Below are positions 44,901 through 53,600 of a DNA stretch of 64,000 nucleotides, piece by piece. The notes under the pieces were generated by a model that did no database searches, was not told the DNA's origin, and saw only the letters and a program-made list of their open reading frames with translations. The stretch lies in the NCBI GenBank assembly GCA_024401365.1, contig JAKSLE010000006.1, forward strand, positions 102,592 to 166,591, given 5' to 3'. Every line of letters begins with the position of its first letter. The first letter of the stretch is position 1. The position numbers and the translations under genes were made by a program. Source of the stretch: Bacteroidales bacterium (GTDB lineage: Bacteria; Bacteroidota; Bacteroidia; Bacteroidales; Marinilabiliaceae).

Positions 44901-45006
44901 CTGCCTTTCAATGCGATTGGTACCGATTTTATTGGATAAATTAACCCTCATCGGACCCGCAATTCGTAAATTAGTCTCAAAAAGTATAACTAAAATAGAA
45001 AACTGA
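41929..45006 (+). CDS. ABCG-like half transporter with N-terminal helical and FHA-like regions
   Basis: 1,025 residues. The first 140 are helical and resemble a TerB-like domain (LMQLFAIVASVRG at the start). Residues 190-235 are beta-rich, FHA-like (MEMNGVPVEPGRTHILRSG). The ATPase has Walker A GISGSGKST near 281-289, signature ISGGQRKRLNIALEL and Walker B LILDEPTSGL. The ABC-2 permease follows with about six membrane segments (IPVFFIMGIIIAYFVGLTVA and others) and a long periplasmic loop (about 800-970). An ATPase-permease order in one chain is the ABCG arrangement. Its export cargo is unknown. Single gene with a terminator after it. Confidence 0.88.
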   Translation: MSEKILEALMQLFAIVASVRGSSDMSERRKVVYTFLSEQLNKELANKYISRFDEYYRNNIQQAQRSENHYKVISRISSKATRIAIEINRELSLYQKYIVLVELYEYLNTGQVSYTERGLVSDVVADKFNISQADFEHIRDFILDTDTVPDRVIFSSNENCESFVEPKYVFWEDLGGDLPFIYLPTVNIFLFKYFGTQKMEMNGVPVEPGRTHILRSGNSIRNNTAAPIFYNDMTKQTTALNNATPVTFEARNVVYHFNPTTVGLHKFSFESESGRLVGIMGISGSGKSTLLNVISGIGKPTNGNVYINNIDIYENPEAIQGLIGYVAQDDILYEDLTVYENLYYSAKLSFGNLPIQFIEERVSNILHQLGLWDIRNIKVGSPLNKKISGGQRKRLNIALELIREPPILILDEPTSGLSSQDSQNIIELLKDLTIRGKLIFVVIHQPSSDIFKMFDQLLVIDTGGYLIYDGNPIESLKYFRYSLHMIDSEDVECKHCGNINVEQVLSLISTPIVDEYGNATDNRKITPEEWYEKFNWGDLDISYIGDPEPLPTTKFKVPNRIRQAVLYLQRDLKAKFANMQYILINLLETPVLALILSLLIKYYNVDEGATYSFGNNVNIPVFFIMGIIIAYFVGLTVAAEEIIQDRPIQRRERFMNLSRQSYIVSKVIQTSILSVIQMIMFVFISSLILEFKEMHLHMWLILVATAINANLLGLILSDTMRKSINIYIIIPFMVIPQLILSGVFVKYDKMNPNLSNPIYVPAYGNVITARWAFEALAVNQFVYNEYENEFYIFHKQKSQSSYYKDYWEPQLRSELNKALKYSNDPAEREKLVSILTMVKNEIYDPSHQFKQLTLPREELFEPSFFNSAAHEAIREYLGAVRKYNVQLYNKADKDEDKHRKDFTSEQLQEMHDNYANDAIAEFVTNKASIASDVIVELNGHLYQKTDQVFHDTTDSLNAPLFSPYKYVFGTKVDTFSFGLLVIWIFNILMYICLSMRLVPILLDKLTLIGPAIRKLVSKSITKIEN

Positions 45007-45031
45007 AATGACTGCACGTTGTTTCAGTTTT
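44999..45031 (+). terminator. Terminator after the ABC transporter
   Basis: A 10-bp perfect stem (AAAACTGAAA / TTTCAGTTTT) with a 13-nt loop and a following T-rich run. The stem includes the stop codon of the gene. Confidence 0.75.
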
Positions 45032-45037
45032 ATTTTT

Positions 45038-45045
45038 TACTTTTG
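45038..45045 (+). promoter_or_regulatory. Promoter -7 box of the ACT-PFL operon
   Basis: TACTTTTG fits TAnnTTTG and lies directly after the terminator, 52 bp before the ACT gene ATG. A TTG lies 16 bp upstream, shorter spacing than usual. Confidence 0.55.
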
Positions 45046-45097
45046 CACTCGTATCTTTATTAGTAATACAATAGACTAGAATATAATACTTGATTTG

Positions 45098-45370
45098 ATG
45101 AATAGAACTATCATTACCGTAGTGGGTCGCGATACTGTAGGTATCATCGCGCGCGTTTGTACTTATCTAGCCGAGAGCAATATCAATATCCTCGACATCT
45201 CTCAGACTATCGTACAAGGTTATTTCAATATGATGATGATCGTCGATACCGCTAATTCTTCTAAATCTTTCGATTCTGTTCAAGATCAGATGTCTAAAAT
45301 CGGTGAGGAGATGGGCGTTCAGGTTAAGTGCCAACGCGAGGAGATCTTCGATATGATGCACCGTATCTAA
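45098..45370 (+). CDS. ACT-domain protein (UPF0237 family)
   Basis: 90 residues from the ATG at 45098. It is a single ACT domain: [32 protein letters not shown] is the start of the ACT fold, and MMMIVDT a central strand. The UPF0237 family usually sits beside PFL/UPF0210 genes, as here (39 bp gap), so it probably senses a small metabolite for the partner protein. Substrate and ligand unknown. Confidence 0.9.
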   Translation: MNRTIITVVGRDTVGIIARVCTYLAESNINILDISQTIVQGYFNMMMIVDTANSSKSFDSVQDQMSKIGEEMGVQVKCQREEIFDMMHRI

Positions 45371-45408
45371 TCAGCATAATTTGTAACGCTTTAATCCTAC
45401 AACAGATT

Positions 45409-46773
45409 ATGATTAGCATTTCAGAAGTTATCGAAACCAATAAAATGGTCGAGCAGGAGAACCTCGACGTGCGTACCATCACTATGGGTATCTCTCTCCT
45501 CGATTGTGCTGATTCCAACCTCGACACCCTTTGCAATAATATACGTAACAAAATAATCCGCCTCGCTAAAAACCTCGTCCCTGTGGGCGAAGAGATTAGC
45601 CGCGAACTTGGTGTGCCTATCGTAAATAAGCGTATCTCTATTACCCCTATCTCTATGGTAACCGGTAACGCTTGTAAGTCTACTGAGGATTATATCAAGG
45701 TGGCTAAAACTCTCGACGAGACTATCACTGAATTGGGCGTAGATATCCTTGGCGGCTTCTCTGCCGTAGTTTCTAAGGGCGCTACCGCTGCCGACATCGC
45801 ACTTATCAAGGCTTTACCAGATGTGCTGGCTCAGACCAACCGTATTTGCGCTTCAGTAAATGTCGGCTCTACTAAGACGGGTATCAATATGGACGTAGTC
45901 CGCCTTATGGGCGATATCATAAAGGAGACAGCTAAAAAAACTGCCGATCGCGACTCTATCGGTTGTACCAAACTCGTTGTCCTTTGCAACGCCCCAGATG
46001 ATAACCCTTTCATGGCTGGCGCATTCCACGGCGTTTCCGAGGCAGATGCTATCATAAACGTAGGCGTATCTGGCCCTGGCGTAGTTAAGCATGTCCTTAG
46101 CAATGTCCGTGGCGAAAGCTTCGAGGTCCTTTGCGAAACTATTAAGCGTACTGCTTTCAAAATTACTCGCGTAGGCCAACTCGTAGCTCAGGAGGCAGCT
46201 AAGCGTCTTAATGTGCCTTTCGGTATCATCGACCTCTCCTTGGCTCCTACTCCTGCTATCGGCGACTCAGTGGCTGATATCCTTTGCGAGATAGGCCTCG
46301 AACACCCAGGTGCCCCTGGTACAACAGCCGCATTGGCTCTGCTTAACGACCAGGTTAAAAAGGGCGGCGTGATGGCTTCGTCCTACGTGGGCGGTCTCTC
46401 TGGCGCATTTATCCCAGTATCCGAGGACCAGGGCATGATTGATGCCGTCCTCGCTGGCGCATTGACATTGGAAAAACTCGAGGCTATGACTTGCGTATGC
46501 TCCGTAGGTCTCGATATGATCGCTATCCCAGGTAATACTCCTGCTACTACAATAGCTGGTATCATCGCCGATGAGTCTGCTATAGGTATGATCAACCAAA
46601 AGACTACCGCCGTACGTATCATCCCTGTCGAGGGTAAGGATGTCGGCGAGGAGGCTCAGTATGGCGGCTTGTTCGGCTACGCCCCTATAATGCCAGTCAA
46701 TAGATTTGATTGCTCGGCTTTCGTCAACCGTAAGGGCCGTATCCCAGCTCCTATCCATAGCTTCAAGAATTAA
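45409..46773 (+). CDS. PFL/UPF0210-family protein
   Basis: 454 residues from the ATG at 45409, the family's normal length; an in-frame upstream start would overlap the ACT gene. Family features include [28 protein letters not shown], and [14 protein letters not shown]-like and [18 protein letters not shown] segments. The UPF0210 (DUF711) family is related to glycyl-radical-like barrels by fold, but no function has been established that I know of. Forms a conserved pair with the ACT gene. Confidence 0.9.
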   Translation: MISISEVIETNKMVEQENLDVRTITMGISLLDCADSNLDTLCNNIRNKIIRLAKNLVPVGEEISRELGVPIVNKRISITPISMVTGNACKSTEDYIKVAKTLDETITELGVDILGGFSAVVSKGATAADIALIKALPDVLAQTNRICASVNVGSTKTGINMDVVRLMGDIIKETAKKTADRDSIGCTKLVVLCNAPDDNPFMAGAFHGVSEADAIINVGVSGPGVVKHVLSNVRGESFEVLCETIKRTAFKITRVGQLVAQEAAKRLNVPFGIIDLSLAPTPAIGDSVADILCEIGLEHPGAPGTTAALALLNDQVKKGGVMASSYVGGLSGAFIPVSEDQGMIDAVLAGALTLEKLEAMTCVCSVGLDMIAIPGNTPATTIAGIIADESAIGMINQKTTAVRIIPVEGKDVGEEAQYGGLFGYAPIMPVNRFDCSAFVNRKGRIPAPIHSFKN

Positions 46774-46812
46774 GCACCTATTCATAACAACATTATATCT
46801 GAAACCTTTATT

Positions 46813-48018
46813 ATGCTACACAAATTCCGCCACTTAGCAGCTTGCTTGGCAATCGCATCTACTACCATGGGTGCGATTGCTCAGGAGAATGCTGCCGAGG
46901 ATGATGGATATAAGTTCACTCATACCATCGACCTCAAAACAACGTCTGTCAAGGACCAGTCTCGCTCAGGTACGTGCTGGAGCTTCTCTACCGTATCATT
47001 CCTCGAAAGCGAAATGCTCCGCATGGGTAAAAAGGAGGTCGACCTCTCCGATATGTACGCCGTGTCTGTCTGCTATACCGCTAAGGGCGAAAAGGCTGTA
47101 CGTATGCATACTTCATGCGAATTCGCTGGCGGTGGCGCTTCTCACGACCTCTTGTGGATCCTCCGTAACTATGGCATGGTCCCAGAGGAGGCTTACAAGG
47201 GTCTTAACTATGGCCTCGATAAGCATAATCACAATGAGTTCGACCGCGTCCTTAAGGGCTTCATCAACGCTTTGGCTGGCGACCCTAAGACCAAAAGCCT
47301 TACAACGGCTTGGAAAAAGGCTTACCAGGGTATCATCAATGCTTACCTTGGCGAAGTGCCTACCGAGTTTACTTACGAGGGCAAAAAATATACCCCTCGC
47401 ACTTTCGCCGATCAGGTGGTGGGTCTTAACCCCGATGACTATGTCTGCTTGACTTCTTTTACTCACCATCCTTTCTATGAGGAGTTCATCCTCGAAGTGC
47501 CAGATAACTGGCTCAACGAGAAAATGCACAACGTCCCTCTCGAGGATCTCATGAGAATTACCGACAACGCTCTCAAAAATGGCTATACCATTGCTTGGGG
47601 CTCAGATGTGTCCGAAGATGGCTTCTCTTACTACGATGGCGTAGCTGTCGTACCTGAGACTAACGAGGATAACCTCGAGGGTACTGAGTTGTCTAAATGG
47701 CAAAAACTCTCAGATAGAGCCAAGAGAAACTACGGCTTGAAATCTCCCGTAAAGGAGAGAACTATTACTCAGGAAATCCGCCAACAGGCTTTCGATAACT
47801 ACGAGACAACCGATGACCATGGTATGCATATCGTAGGTATGGCCAAGGATCAGAACGGTAGCGAGTACTATATCGTAAAGAATTCTTGGGATACCAACAA
47901 CATTTACAAGGGCTATCTCTACGTATCTAAGGCTTTCTACGCTTACAAGACCCTGGATATCATGGTCCACAAAAACGCTATCCCTTCCGACATCAAGAAG
48001 AAACTTAACATCAAATAA
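46813..48018 (+). CDS. pepC: Aminopeptidase C (bleomycin hydrolase, C1B)
   Basis: 401 residues. A papain-like catalytic triad is visible: Cys55 in GTCWSF, His339 in GMHIVG and Asn357 in KNSWD. A signal peptide is present (LAACLAIASTTMGAIAQ), so this form acts in the periplasm or outside, unlike cytosolic PepC. The C-terminal KKKLNIK does not look like the usual self-blocking tail, so cleavage preference is open. It begins 39 bp after the PFL gene and lies 9 bp before the next gene. Confidence 0.9.
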   Translation: MLHKFRHLAACLAIASTTMGAIAQENAAEDDGYKFTHTIDLKTTSVKDQSRSGTCWSFSTVSFLESEMLRMGKKEVDLSDMYAVSVCYTAKGEKAVRMHTSCEFAGGGASHDLLWILRNYGMVPEEAYKGLNYGLDKHNHNEFDRVLKGFINALAGDPKTKSLTTAWKKAYQGIINAYLGEVPTEFTYEGKKYTPRTFADQVVGLNPDDYVCLTSFTHHPFYEEFILEVPDNWLNEKMHNVPLEDLMRITDNALKNGYTIAWGSDVSEDGFSYYDGVAVVPETNEDNLEGTELSKWQKLSDRAKRNYGLKSPVKERTITQEIRQQAFDNYETTDDHGMHIVGMAKDQNGSEYYIVKNSWDTNNIYKGYLYVSKAFYAYKTLDIMVHKNAIPSDIKKKLNIK

Positions 48019-48027
48019 TTTTCAAGC

Positions 48028-48504
48028 ATGGAAATTAAACCTCGATACGGATTCGATAAAATCCATTTCGGTCTCACTATAGCTCAGGCTAAATCTATCC
48101 TCGGCGAACCTGAGGATATCGATGCCGACCAGAACCTCTCAGAGGTGCCAGACGACCTCTCTACAGTGTTGTACTACGACGGCTTCTCTCTCTCTTTCGA
48201 TAAAAATGTCGATTACCGCCTCACTGAAATGCTCTTCGAGGGCGAACAGTGTAAACTCGGTAAAATAAAAATCGGTATGGACGAGGAGAAAATGATAGGC
48301 CTCGCCGAGGAAATGAATATGGGCGACTGGGAGGATCCTTTCGCTGACGACGATGAGTCAGACCCTGATTTCGCCGACACAACGGGATACTCTTTCGATG
48401 AGGCAGGTCTTACCCTCTTATGTACAGCTGGCAAACTTACCGAAATCGAAATCTATGTTCCTCTCGATGAGAACGAAAAGCCTCAATGGCCAGTGGTCAA
48501 GTAA
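48028..48504 (+). CDS. Hypothetical protein, 158 aa
   Basis: I do not recognise a family with confidence. The N-terminus (MEIKPRYGFDKIHFGLTIAQAKSILGEP) has the helix-turn style of SmpA/BamE-like or DUF-type small cytosolic proteins, with an acidic loop (DPFADDDESDPDFAD) and a beta-rich end. No signal or membrane segment is seen. It sits 9 bp after pepC and 25 bp before the porin, so it is probably in one transcript with both. Confidence 0.72.
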   Translation: MEIKPRYGFDKIHFGLTIAQAKSILGEPEDIDADQNLSEVPDDLSTVLYYDGFSLSFDKNVDYRLTEMLFEGEQCKLGKIKIGMDEEKMIGLAEEMNMGDWEDPFADDDESDPDFADTTGYSFDEAGLTLLCTAGKLTEIEIYVPLDENEKPQWPVVK

Positions 48505-48529
48505 TTTATAGTACAACAACAATATTAAG

Positions 48530-49639
48530 ATGAGAAAAATCTTTAAGTCGTTGCTCGCATGCAGCTTGATGGCATTCGCAGCTAACGCATCTTTCGCACA
48601 AATCAACTTGGCTTCGGCTAGTGGCGATTTGAAACTCCGTATTATGGGCCGTACTAACCTCGATGCAGGTATATTCCTCGGCGAGGATGGCGACGATACT
48701 GATGGTGTCGTAATGAACGATACTCGTCTCGGCGTTCAGGCTTCTTTCGATGAGAAGTATTCTGCTAAAATCGAAGTTTGCTTCGCTCAAAAGGCAATAT
48801 CTTTCCGCGACCTCTGGATTGGTTACAAAATCGACGACGCAAAGAGCCTTAAGTTCGGCCACTTCTTTATGCCTTATGGCTCTAAAATCCTCGGCCTCGC
48901 ATATAAGTTCGTTGAGGATTCTCCAGTCGACTACACTTTCTGCCCTTCACGTAAAATCGGTGCCGCTTATGACTACACAACCGATTTCATGAAGTTCACA
49001 GCAGGTATCTTCTCTGATGGTAGCGTAGACGCTAAGGGTACTAACCAGGGTTACAACCTCTCGGCTAAGATGATCCTCCGCCCTACCCTCACAGACGAAA
49101 AGGTATTCCACGTTGGCTTCGCTCCAATGTTCACAAAGTCTCACAATGCCGTAACTGTTAAGGGTATCGTTCCTGTAACTTTCGCAAGCGCTAACCTCGT
49201 CGCTTCTAAGGCTCTCGACGCTAAAAACCAGTTCCGCTACGAGGGTGAGGTTATCTACATCAACAAGCGTTTCTTGTGGGAGACTCATATCCTCGGTACT
49301 TCAATCAATGTTCGCGGCGTCGACGATAACTATACTTCTTGGGGTGGCTTCACTCAGTTCTCTTGGCACCTTATCGGTACCCAGCAGAAGTACAACAAGG
49401 CTGGCGGTATCGTAGCTAACGCTCCTGCTAAGACTCTCGAACTCCTCCTCCGCGCCGATTACCTCAACCTCGAGAACGATCTCGCTGAGTTCGACAACGG
49501 CAACCAGTTCGATATTACTTTGGGCCTCAACTACTTCTTCAGCAAGTACTTGAACCTCAAGTTCAACTACGTATACGCAAAGAACAACGACGACAAGCAC
49601 TACAACGGCGTGCAGGGCCGCCTCCAGTTCTCTTTCTAA
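48530..49639 (+). CDS. O/P-type outer-membrane porin
   Basis: 369 residues with a signal peptide (LLACSLMAFAANASFAQ). The strand pattern and the segments DLKLRIMGRTNLDAGIF, DTRLGVQASFDEKYSAKIEV and SLKFGHFFMPYG match the O/P-type porin family, and the chain ends in a Phe (QGRLQFSF) as outer-membrane barrels do. It should form a diffusion pore for small solutes or phosphate-type anions in the outer membrane. Highly C-ending codon use suggests strong expression. A strong terminator follows. Confidence 0.9.
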   Translation: MRKIFKSLLACSLMAFAANASFAQINLASASGDLKLRIMGRTNLDAGIFLGEDGDDTDGVVMNDTRLGVQASFDEKYSAKIEVCFAQKAISFRDLWIGYKIDDAKSLKFGHFFMPYGSKILGLAYKFVEDSPVDYTFCPSRKIGAAYDYTTDFMKFTAGIFSDGSVDAKGTNQGYNLSAKMILRPTLTDEKVFHVGFAPMFTKSHNAVTVKGIVPVTFASANLVASKALDAKNQFRYEGEVIYINKRFLWETHILGTSINVRGVDDNYTSWGGFTQFSWHLIGTQQKYNKAGGIVANAPAKTLELLLRADYLNLENDLAEFDNGNQFDITLGLNYFFSKYLNLKFNYVYAKNNDDKHYNGVQGRLQFSF

Positions 49640-49670
49640 GCATATACAAAATTATTTATTCTAATACACC

Positions 49671-49701
49671 AAAGCATCACGAGCTCATCTCGTGATGCTT
49701 T
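49671..49701 (+). terminator. Terminator after the porin
   Basis: A 13-bp perfect stem (AAAGCATCACGAG / CTCGTGATGCTTT) with a 5-nt loop and a run of T residues. Confidence 0.93.
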
Positions 49702-49760
49702 TTTGCTTTAAGCCAAGCAAACTCCAAAACACATTCACCCAAAACCAACTCCCCTGATTA

Positions 49761-49830
49761 ACAAAAAACTGCAAGCAACAACAGAACTCCATATCCCCAC
49801 CGCTGTAGAGCCACCACGCTGGTGGCTACA
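49761..49830. repeat. Partial shared element and REP-like hairpin
   Basis: AAAAAACTGCAAGCAAC at about 49762-49779 resembles the core of copies A and B (AAACTGCGAGCAAAC). Next to it, at 49804-49830, is a hairpin TGTAG(AG)CCACCA / TGGTGGCTACA with an 11-bp stem and a 2-nt bulge, similar in form to the palindrome at 36476. Confidence 0.45.
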
Positions 49831-49859
49831 AAACGCCCCTATCATATACACACAAAAAA

Positions 49860-50589
49860 TCTCCTTCGTCAAGAGGAAGATAAATCCTAGTTTAATTTGC
49901 AATATTACTAATTATTTTCCAAACACGCTCGAATCACAACGTTAAATCATCGCAAGTGTGGTAACAGCACAATCTAGTATACAATCGTGCATGACTTGAA
50001 AACACAACCGTTCTGACATCCCCATGCACTTAACTCAACTATTCCATAAGCACGTTGAAACCATGTCTCAACCATGTAACGATTGAGGTTTTATTGAGTC
50101 TTTACTGCGCAACGATTGTGTATCGATTGCGCATCAATTGAACATTATTGAGTGTGGATTGAATCATGACTGGAGTTTAACCCGTATATAATGGGAGACA
50201 ATGGAGTATATTGTGATATTGACCTTGTTTGGCAGTTAAATATCACAAACAAGCGAGGTGAAACTCCAGTATATACAGGGTTGCACGCATTTGTTTTTCC
50301 ATCATTTTAATCAGCATTTCAAACTACACCTTTCACGATACGATCATTCTGCCGTCTTTTACAAGAGACTATTATGAGGCGGCATATATTAGGAGATGAG
50401 TGTACGGCAAGAATAGCAATCCTAACCCTTTCTATACGGCAACACAAAACGGTTTGTTGACAGTTCGAAATATTCCGTAATCAGTGAGACCCCTTGCGAC
50501 TATTTAACATAAAACACAAAACCAAATGAATATCAAATGGTTACACCGATTTTAATTCTAAAAAGTTATTAACTTTCAAGTTTTAATTA
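49860..50589. other. AT-rich intergenic stretch with nested dyads, no gene seen
   Basis: No frame longer than about 30 codons is seen. It holds a short hairpin at 50107-50132 (GCGCAACGAT / ATCGATTGCGC) and a larger nested dyad at 50170-50269: CTGGAGTTT pairs with AAACTCCAG at the ends, with TGTGATATT / AATATCACA inside. AACGATTG occurs twice. It may hold a structured RNA, an operator array or a decayed mobile element. Confidence 0.4.
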
Positions 50590-50597
50590 TAACTTTG
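50590..50597 (+). promoter_or_regulatory. Promoter -7 box of the SprB-like operon
   Basis: TAACTTTG is a perfect TAnnTTTG match, giving a leader of about 77 nt before the ATG at 50681. No clear -33 element. The leader holds GAGCCTGTCCAAAAACTC. Confidence 0.6.
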
Positions 50598-50680
50598 CAT
50601 CTAGAGCCTGTCCAAAAACTCAACCAACAGGTGTTTAATGTTGTTGAATATTTGAATATGCCGAAATTATTGTCCATAGC

Positions 50681-53600
50681 ATGTGTAGTATCAGAGTAGC
50701 TATCATATTGATTGTCTTGATGTGCGTGAATCTCAGCACTTCTGTCGCGTCAAATATGCCTGACGGGAAGAATATTGATTCCCCATCATTGACCACTATT
50801 AAAGATAAGATCGATGAGATAGAGGACTACATCAATTCGAAGCCTGAGCTAGAAAAAAGAGCTCAGGCTTGTATTGCTACATATGAAAAGATTGCTCAAG
50901 CCAAGAACTATATATCATCCATTGCGGAACTCTTTAAAAACAATGAGTTAACGTTGCCGATTGGCATAAAGTCAGACAAGAAGAAATACACAATATGTAT
51001 TGAAGAAATATATCGCGATGTAGACAAAAGTGGCACAGTTCAGTACGTGAAAGCCATATGCGTCATTCCTCTTCAGGGTGGCAAGAATTTACTTGCTTTT
51101 GAAGGTATAGTGCAGATTGAAGGTGAGAATGGCATTGGCACTCATGGAAAACTTTCGCTGGTCTCCACAAACAAAATGTCATTGGGTAGTCAGAGCTCGT
51201 TGTATTTTTGTGAAGGTTCCAGTATTTCATTCTCGTGCGGTGGGTTTGACAGGGCTCATGCAAATCTGATGTTCGGCATCAACGACAGAGACGTATATAG
51301 GATTGACGATGGAGGGAATCCCAAGGGGCGACTGACGTTTGAGACTGAGGCTGATTTTAGCGATTTTGATGATTTTACCGTCACTCTTAATTTCAAGGAC
51401 AACATTCGCATAAAGGGTTTGGATGGCTTTACTATTCAGCTCGAGAATGCCGTTCTTGACCAGAGTTGCGTAAGCACCCCTGCCATTGTAGATTTCCCAA
51501 GCGGGTATTTCGGAGGTGAAAATGCCGATGCTGATCGCAAGACATGGCGTGGTATTGCTATTGGACAGGCAAAACTTGTCTTGCCTAAGTTTTCTAGCCA
51601 GCAGACCGAAGCGGCGTCAGTTGTTGGCATGGAGCATGTCATTATTGATGGCTTCGGATTTACGGGCAAAGCCGTGGCCCAGGATATTGTAAAGGATGGA
51701 CAGCTGAAAAACGGCGAATGGAGCATGAGTGTAACAGGGTTCTCTCTGTCACTTTTGAAGGGCAAGATAGACGGTGCCGGGTTCAGTGGAAAGATCAATG
51801 TGCCTCCTTTCGGAGCAAATTCTCTGCTCAATTACGAGGCTACATATATACAGTCTGAAAAAGCGTTCAAGATAAAGGCCGATCTTGGCGGCAATCGCGA
51901 CTTCCCGTTATTCTGTGGCAATCTGTCATTTGACAAAACAAGTAGTATCGAAGTAGAACTTCGTGACGGTAGTGTTTATCCCACAATCTTGGCAAACGGA
52001 ACACTTTCTGTTGTCGCGCCAATTGGTAAGGATACCGCAAATACAAAGTTGGTTCTGCCTGACTTGCGGTTTGAAAACCTGAGGATTAGCCGTGACGCTC
52101 CAGTCTTTGATATTGGAAGGATAGCCTTGAGCAACAACAAGGAGACGTCAGAAATGACAGGATTCAAACTTGTTCTTAACGATATCAACACCGTTCATGA
52201 CTCGGATGGCTCTGGTGTATATGTTAATGCTTCCGTATGTCTTACAGACCAGTTTACAGGAACAGCAGGATTGAATCTTTACGGAGACGCCGACAGGTGG
52301 AAATTCCGCAAGGTAAAGGTTGGCAGCATTAATGTTGCATATAATACCCCAGCTTATAGCATAAATGGTGGCGTCGAGTTCAAGGATGGCGACGAAATAT
52401 ATGGCAAGGGCTTTAGAGGAGATCTGGAGTTTAAGCTCATTGATAAGTTCACCCTAAACGCGGTGGGCGTCTTTGGCAAGAAAGATGGTTTCAAGTATTT
52501 CCTTACAGATGTTTTCTACGAAACAAATCCTACAGGAGGCTTGACGATTCCTCCTGCTCTCAATTTCTACGGCGTTGGCGGTGGACTCTACAATCACATG
52601 AAGCAGACGTTTGGAGGTCAGACGACAGACTTTGGCAAGTCGCTAACAGGCATCAATTATGTTCCAAATCAAGATGCCGGCATGGGCTTTATGGCTAGAA
52701 CTAAGTTCAATCTGTTTAAGAACTCTGCTCTGCTTGATGCCGATGTGACTTTTGAAATGCAATTTACTAAGGACTGGGGACTAGAGTTCATTCAACTTCG
52801 TGGTGAGGCAACCATGATTAGCGCCGAAGCTCAACAGGAACTGCTCAACGGGATAAAGCAAAAAATTGACAAGGTAAAGTCGGCAACTGGAGGAATTGTC
52901 CAGTTTGATGATTCTGAGCTTGCCCGAAAACCTGAGAAAGATGGCGCTCTTACTTCAACGATAGGCATCAAATACGATATAGATAACGATGTTTTTACTG
53001 CCAAGATGAATTCTTTTCTTGATGTGGCTGGAGTTGTCACTGGCAGGAATGCAAACAATCAGATGGGAATGGCTGATGCCTATTTTTCAAAAGACAAATG
53101 GTACACATATATCGGCACTTCAAAAGAGCGGTTAGGAATCTCTTTGCTTGGTATAGCAGATGCGGGTGGCTACTTTATGATAGGATCGGACGTCCCTGAA
53201 TTAACTCTTCCAGAAAAAATGGTGGGAAAGATTCCTTCCAACATGTTCGGTGATGCCAAGTCTCGTAAAGAAGGTAGTCGCCTAACTAGTGGATCTGGTA
53301 TGGCATTTGGTGCAGATCTCTCTGTTAATTTTGATGCTACACTTCCTCCTTTCTATGCAAGTCTTGGTGTCGGCATGGGTACTGAGATGTTGCTAAAGAA
53401 ATACTCTACCATGGCTCATTGCAGTGGCATGCAAGGACCGATTGGTATTAATGGTTGGTATGCACAAGCACAGGCTTGGGCTTGGGTAGATGCTGCTATT
53501 GGCATGAGATTAAATCTGTTCCATAAAGAAAGAAAGTTTGAGATTATAAAGGCTGCTATGGCAGCATATCTGGCAGGAGCAGGCCCGAATCCGTTCTATT

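Noticed and set aside
50365-50460. A 28-codon frame starting near 50373 in the intergenic stretch
   Set aside because: Too short, no start context and no promoter box; likely chance.
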